From: an uncultured cyanobacterium
GTDB lineage: Bacteria; Cyanobacteriota; Cyanobacteriia; Cyanobacteriales; Geitlerinemataceae
Direction of reading: 5' to 3'
Assembly (NCBI GenBank): GCA_937121005.1
Contig: CAKZKB010000092.1
Span: forward strand, 1-6,243
DNA length: 6,243 bases
Positions 4,518 to 6,243 of this stretch are shown piece by piece (within the stretch, counting starts at the first letter, position 1; each line of letters begins with the position of its first letter). Both the position numbers and the translations under genes were made by a program. The notes below the pieces were generated by a model, which worked only from the letters and a program-made list of their open reading frames with translations, did no database searches and was not told where the DNA came from.

Positions 4518-6243
4518 ATGTTTCGATACCGAATCCGATCGGTCGTGGTGGCGGGAATCGCCTGCACCTTCGTGGCCTGGAGCGCCCCGATCCGAGCGCA
4601 GGAAGAGGAAGCCGTAGAGGAAGTTCCTGCCTTAGAGGAAACCATTCCCGGCGACCCCGATCCGGCCACTGCGATTACCACCCAATCCCCGGATATCCCC
4701 CCGGACGAACTGGCGCTGCTGATTAAACCCCTCACCCTCGAAGAACTCGAGGTCGAGGCGGCGGCGTGGCTGATGTTGCTCAAACAAAAGCAACAAGCCA
4801 TCAGCGAAGCCGAAATCGCTGTCAAGCGCCAGAACTTAGCCATTACCAAAGAAGAGGAAGCCGCCGCTCTCCTCGAAAAGGCTAAAGCTGACTTAGAAGC
4901 TGCCGAAGCCGCCCAAGCCGAAGCCACTCCTGGCTCTCCCGAAGCGGAAGAGGCAGCCAAAAAGGTAGAAGCAGCTAAAGAACAAATTAAAGAAGCGCAA
5001 GCGGCCATCGAAGAAGCTGTCGAAACCAAGCAAGAACTGGCCGAAGACGAAGCCCTGACCAGTGCCTTAGACCGGGCTGAAGGGACGGGGATACTCGAAA
5101 ACGCCAAGGCCTTGCTCGACGAAACCAAAGCCGAGCGCGAGGAGATGGAAGCGGACTCCCCCGAGTACGAAACCATCACCGAGAAAATCGATGCTCTCGA
5201 TACGGCCATTCGCGATGTCGAAAAGGCTAAAGAAGACCTAGAAGGCACGGTGCCCGATACCCCCGAACACGAGGAAGCCACTGCCGAGCTCGAATCGATG
5301 GAGGAAGCCCTCACAAAGGCGGTAGAGGCGATTTCCGGCCCCTCCGAACCGGAGGAAACGGATGAGACCGAAGCCATTGACGAAGCCCTCGACGGCGACG
5401 AAGCCCTCGACGGCGAGGGCGAGGAGCAAAGCGAAGCTCCCGCCGATGCCACTGAAGAAGTGGCGGCTATGCTCGACGGCACCAACGTGGACGGCGACGG
5501 CCAAACTCAAGTGGCTGGCCCCGGCGAAACCACTGACGGCGACGAGGATCTCGGCGAAAAAGGCGAGCGACTCGACGAAGCGTCGGAGAAGTTAAAAGAA
5601 GAGGCCGAAGCCGAAGCCGAGAAGAAAAACCAACTGGTGATTGCCGTTACCGAACTGCAAACCGAGCGCACGGGAATTGTCGATCGCTTTACCGTTGTCC
5701 TCGACGAAATGGACAAAAAAGGCGGCGATACCACTTCTTATCGCAAGTACGTTCAAGCGGTGAGCGGTATCGAGCTCGACGTGCAAGATACCGAAGGCTT
5801 AGCTGTGCGCCTGGTTAGCTGGGCCAAGTCCGAAGAAGGCGGTATGCGCTGGCTCGGACGTATCGGCACCTTCGTTGCTGTTTTCCTGGTCACGGCTCTC
5901 TTTTTCCAGATTCTCGGCATTATCCTCAACTACGTCTTTGGCTACTTTAAGGGAATGTCGTCTATCTTCCGCAGCTTCATCGTCATGGTGGTGAAGCGCG
6001 GCGGTATCGTCGTTGCCTTACTTGCTGGCTTGGTGGCTCTGCAAGTTCCCCTGGGGCCGTTGGCTGCTTTAGTTGGGGGTGCTAGCTTCGTGTTAGCCTT
6101 CGCTTTGCAAAGCAACCTGGGCAACTTTGCTAGTGGTTTAATGTTGATGGCGAACAAACCCTTTGATGTCGGCGATGAAGTCAAAGTCGCTGGCGTATGG
6201 GGATTTGTCAAATCCATTAACCTTGCCGGAACTCAAATCACGG
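4518..6243 (+). CDS. MscS-family mechanosensitive channel with long acidic coiled-coil N-terminal domain, C-terminus cut by window edge
   Basis: 575 residues are visible with no stop. MscS channels open under membrane tension and release solutes during hypo-osmotic shock. Residues 1-27 are a signal peptide (cleavage likely at IRA|Q). Residues 28-370 are very rich in Glu, Ala, Asp and Lys: mostly predicted helical coiled coil (about 75-275), then an Asp/Gly-rich linker (280-350), then helix EKLKEEAEAEAEKK (357-370). A conserved-looking segment TGIVDRFTVVLDEMDKKGGD (385-404) leads to three membrane segments (about 447-476, 484-510, 514-546). The last is the MscS pore helix and start of the beta domain: GGASFVLAFALQSNLGNFAS (520-539), then GLMLMANKPFDVGDEVKVAG (540-559), aligning with the E. 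coli MscS ALQGSLSN and RPF regions. The rest of the cytoplasmic vestibule is outside the window. The N-terminal domain should face the periplasm. The pore identity is strong; the role of the extension is unknown. Confidence 0.92.
   Translation, partial: MFRYRIRSVVVAGIACTFVAWSAPIRAQEEEAVEEVPALEETIPGDPDPATAITTQSPDIPPDELALLIKPLTLEELEVEAAAWLMLLKQKQQAISEAEIAVKRQNLAITKEEEAAALLEKAKADLEAAEAAQAEATPGSPEAEEAAKKVEAAKEQIKEAQAAIEEAVETKQELAEDEALTSALDRAEGTGILENAKALLDETKAEREEMEADSPEYETITEKIDALDTAIRDVEKAKEDLEGTVPDTPEHEEATAELESMEEALTKAVEAISGPSEPEETDETEAIDEALDGDEALDGEGEEQSEAPADATEEVAAMLDGTNVDGDGQTQVAGPGETTDGDEDLGEKGERLDEASEKLKEEAEAEAEKKNQLVIAVTELQTERTGIVDRFTVVLDEMDKKGGDTTSYRKYVQAVSGIELDVQDTEGLAVRLVSWAKSEEGGMRWLGRIGTFVAVFLVTALFFQILGIILNYVFGYFKGMSSIFRSFIVMVVKRGGIVVALLAGLVALQVPLGPLAALVGGASFVLAFALQSNLGNFASGLMLMANKPFDVGDEVKVAGVWGFVKSINLAGTQIT
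5379..5414. repeat. Perfect 18-bp tandem duplication in the acidic linker of the channel gene
   Basis: GACGAAGCCCTCGACGGC occurs at 5379-5396 and directly again at 5397-5414, encoding DEALDG twice (residues 288-299). It is in frame and lies in the least conserved part of the protein, where length changes would be tolerated. The size equals that of the duplication in the symporter gene at 826-861. Confidence 0.9.

Noticed and set aside
4367..5485. A 372-codon open frame on the minus strand, antisense to the channel gene
   Set aside because: It is Ser/Ala-rich low complexity, the mirror of Glu/Ala/Asp codons in the opposite gene. The plus-strand frame has a signal peptide, a ribosome site and a recognisable MscS pore.

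Overview
The window looks like a chromosomal stretch from a cyanobacterium. Six perfect copies of the octamer GCGATCGC (HIP1) start at 887, 1027, 2156, 3161, 3401 and 3681, far above chance in 6.2 kb. There are heptanucleotide tandem repeats of the kind known from cyanobacteria, and one gene matches DUF3172, a family I know mainly from cyanobacteria. The genus cannot be fixed from the sequence.

Layout. (1) 1-945, minus strand: the N-terminal 315 residues of an alanine/glycine:cation symporter (AGCS family), running off the left edge. (2) 946-1158: a divergent intergenic region with a GGGGC/GCCCC hairpin and a 10-bp-arm dyad around a T6 centre. (3) 1159-2739, plus: a cobalamin-binding-domain radical SAM protein of the DUF4070-containing group, with an 8-bp hairpin over its stop codon. 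(4) 2767-3519, minus: a PAP2-type membrane phosphatase, convergent with the radical SAM gene. Its 3' end lies in GGATGAA repeats and its upstream side carries a long G-run array and a 14-bp tandem repeat. (5) 3675-4169, minus: a one-TM DUF3172 protein. (6) 4170-4517: a divergent intergenic region with sigma70-like promoters and a leader hairpin for the next gene. (7) 4518-6243, plus: a large MscS-type mechanosensitive channel, running off the right edge, with an unusually long, acidic, predicted coiled-coil N-terminal domain.

How they fit together. Apart from a possible DUF3172-PAP2 transcription unit, the genes look independently transcribed (divergent, convergent, divergent). Four of the five encode membrane or envelope proteins: a transporter, a lipid or polyprenyl phosphatase, a single-TM protein and an osmotic valve. 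The radical SAM protein may modify a lipid, since hopanoid C-2 methylase belongs to the same broad group, but that is inference. I see no CRISPR array, RNA gene, insertion sequence or phage gene. The most unusual items are the extended MscS channel and the repeat arrays that bracket, and partly encode, the PAP2 gene.
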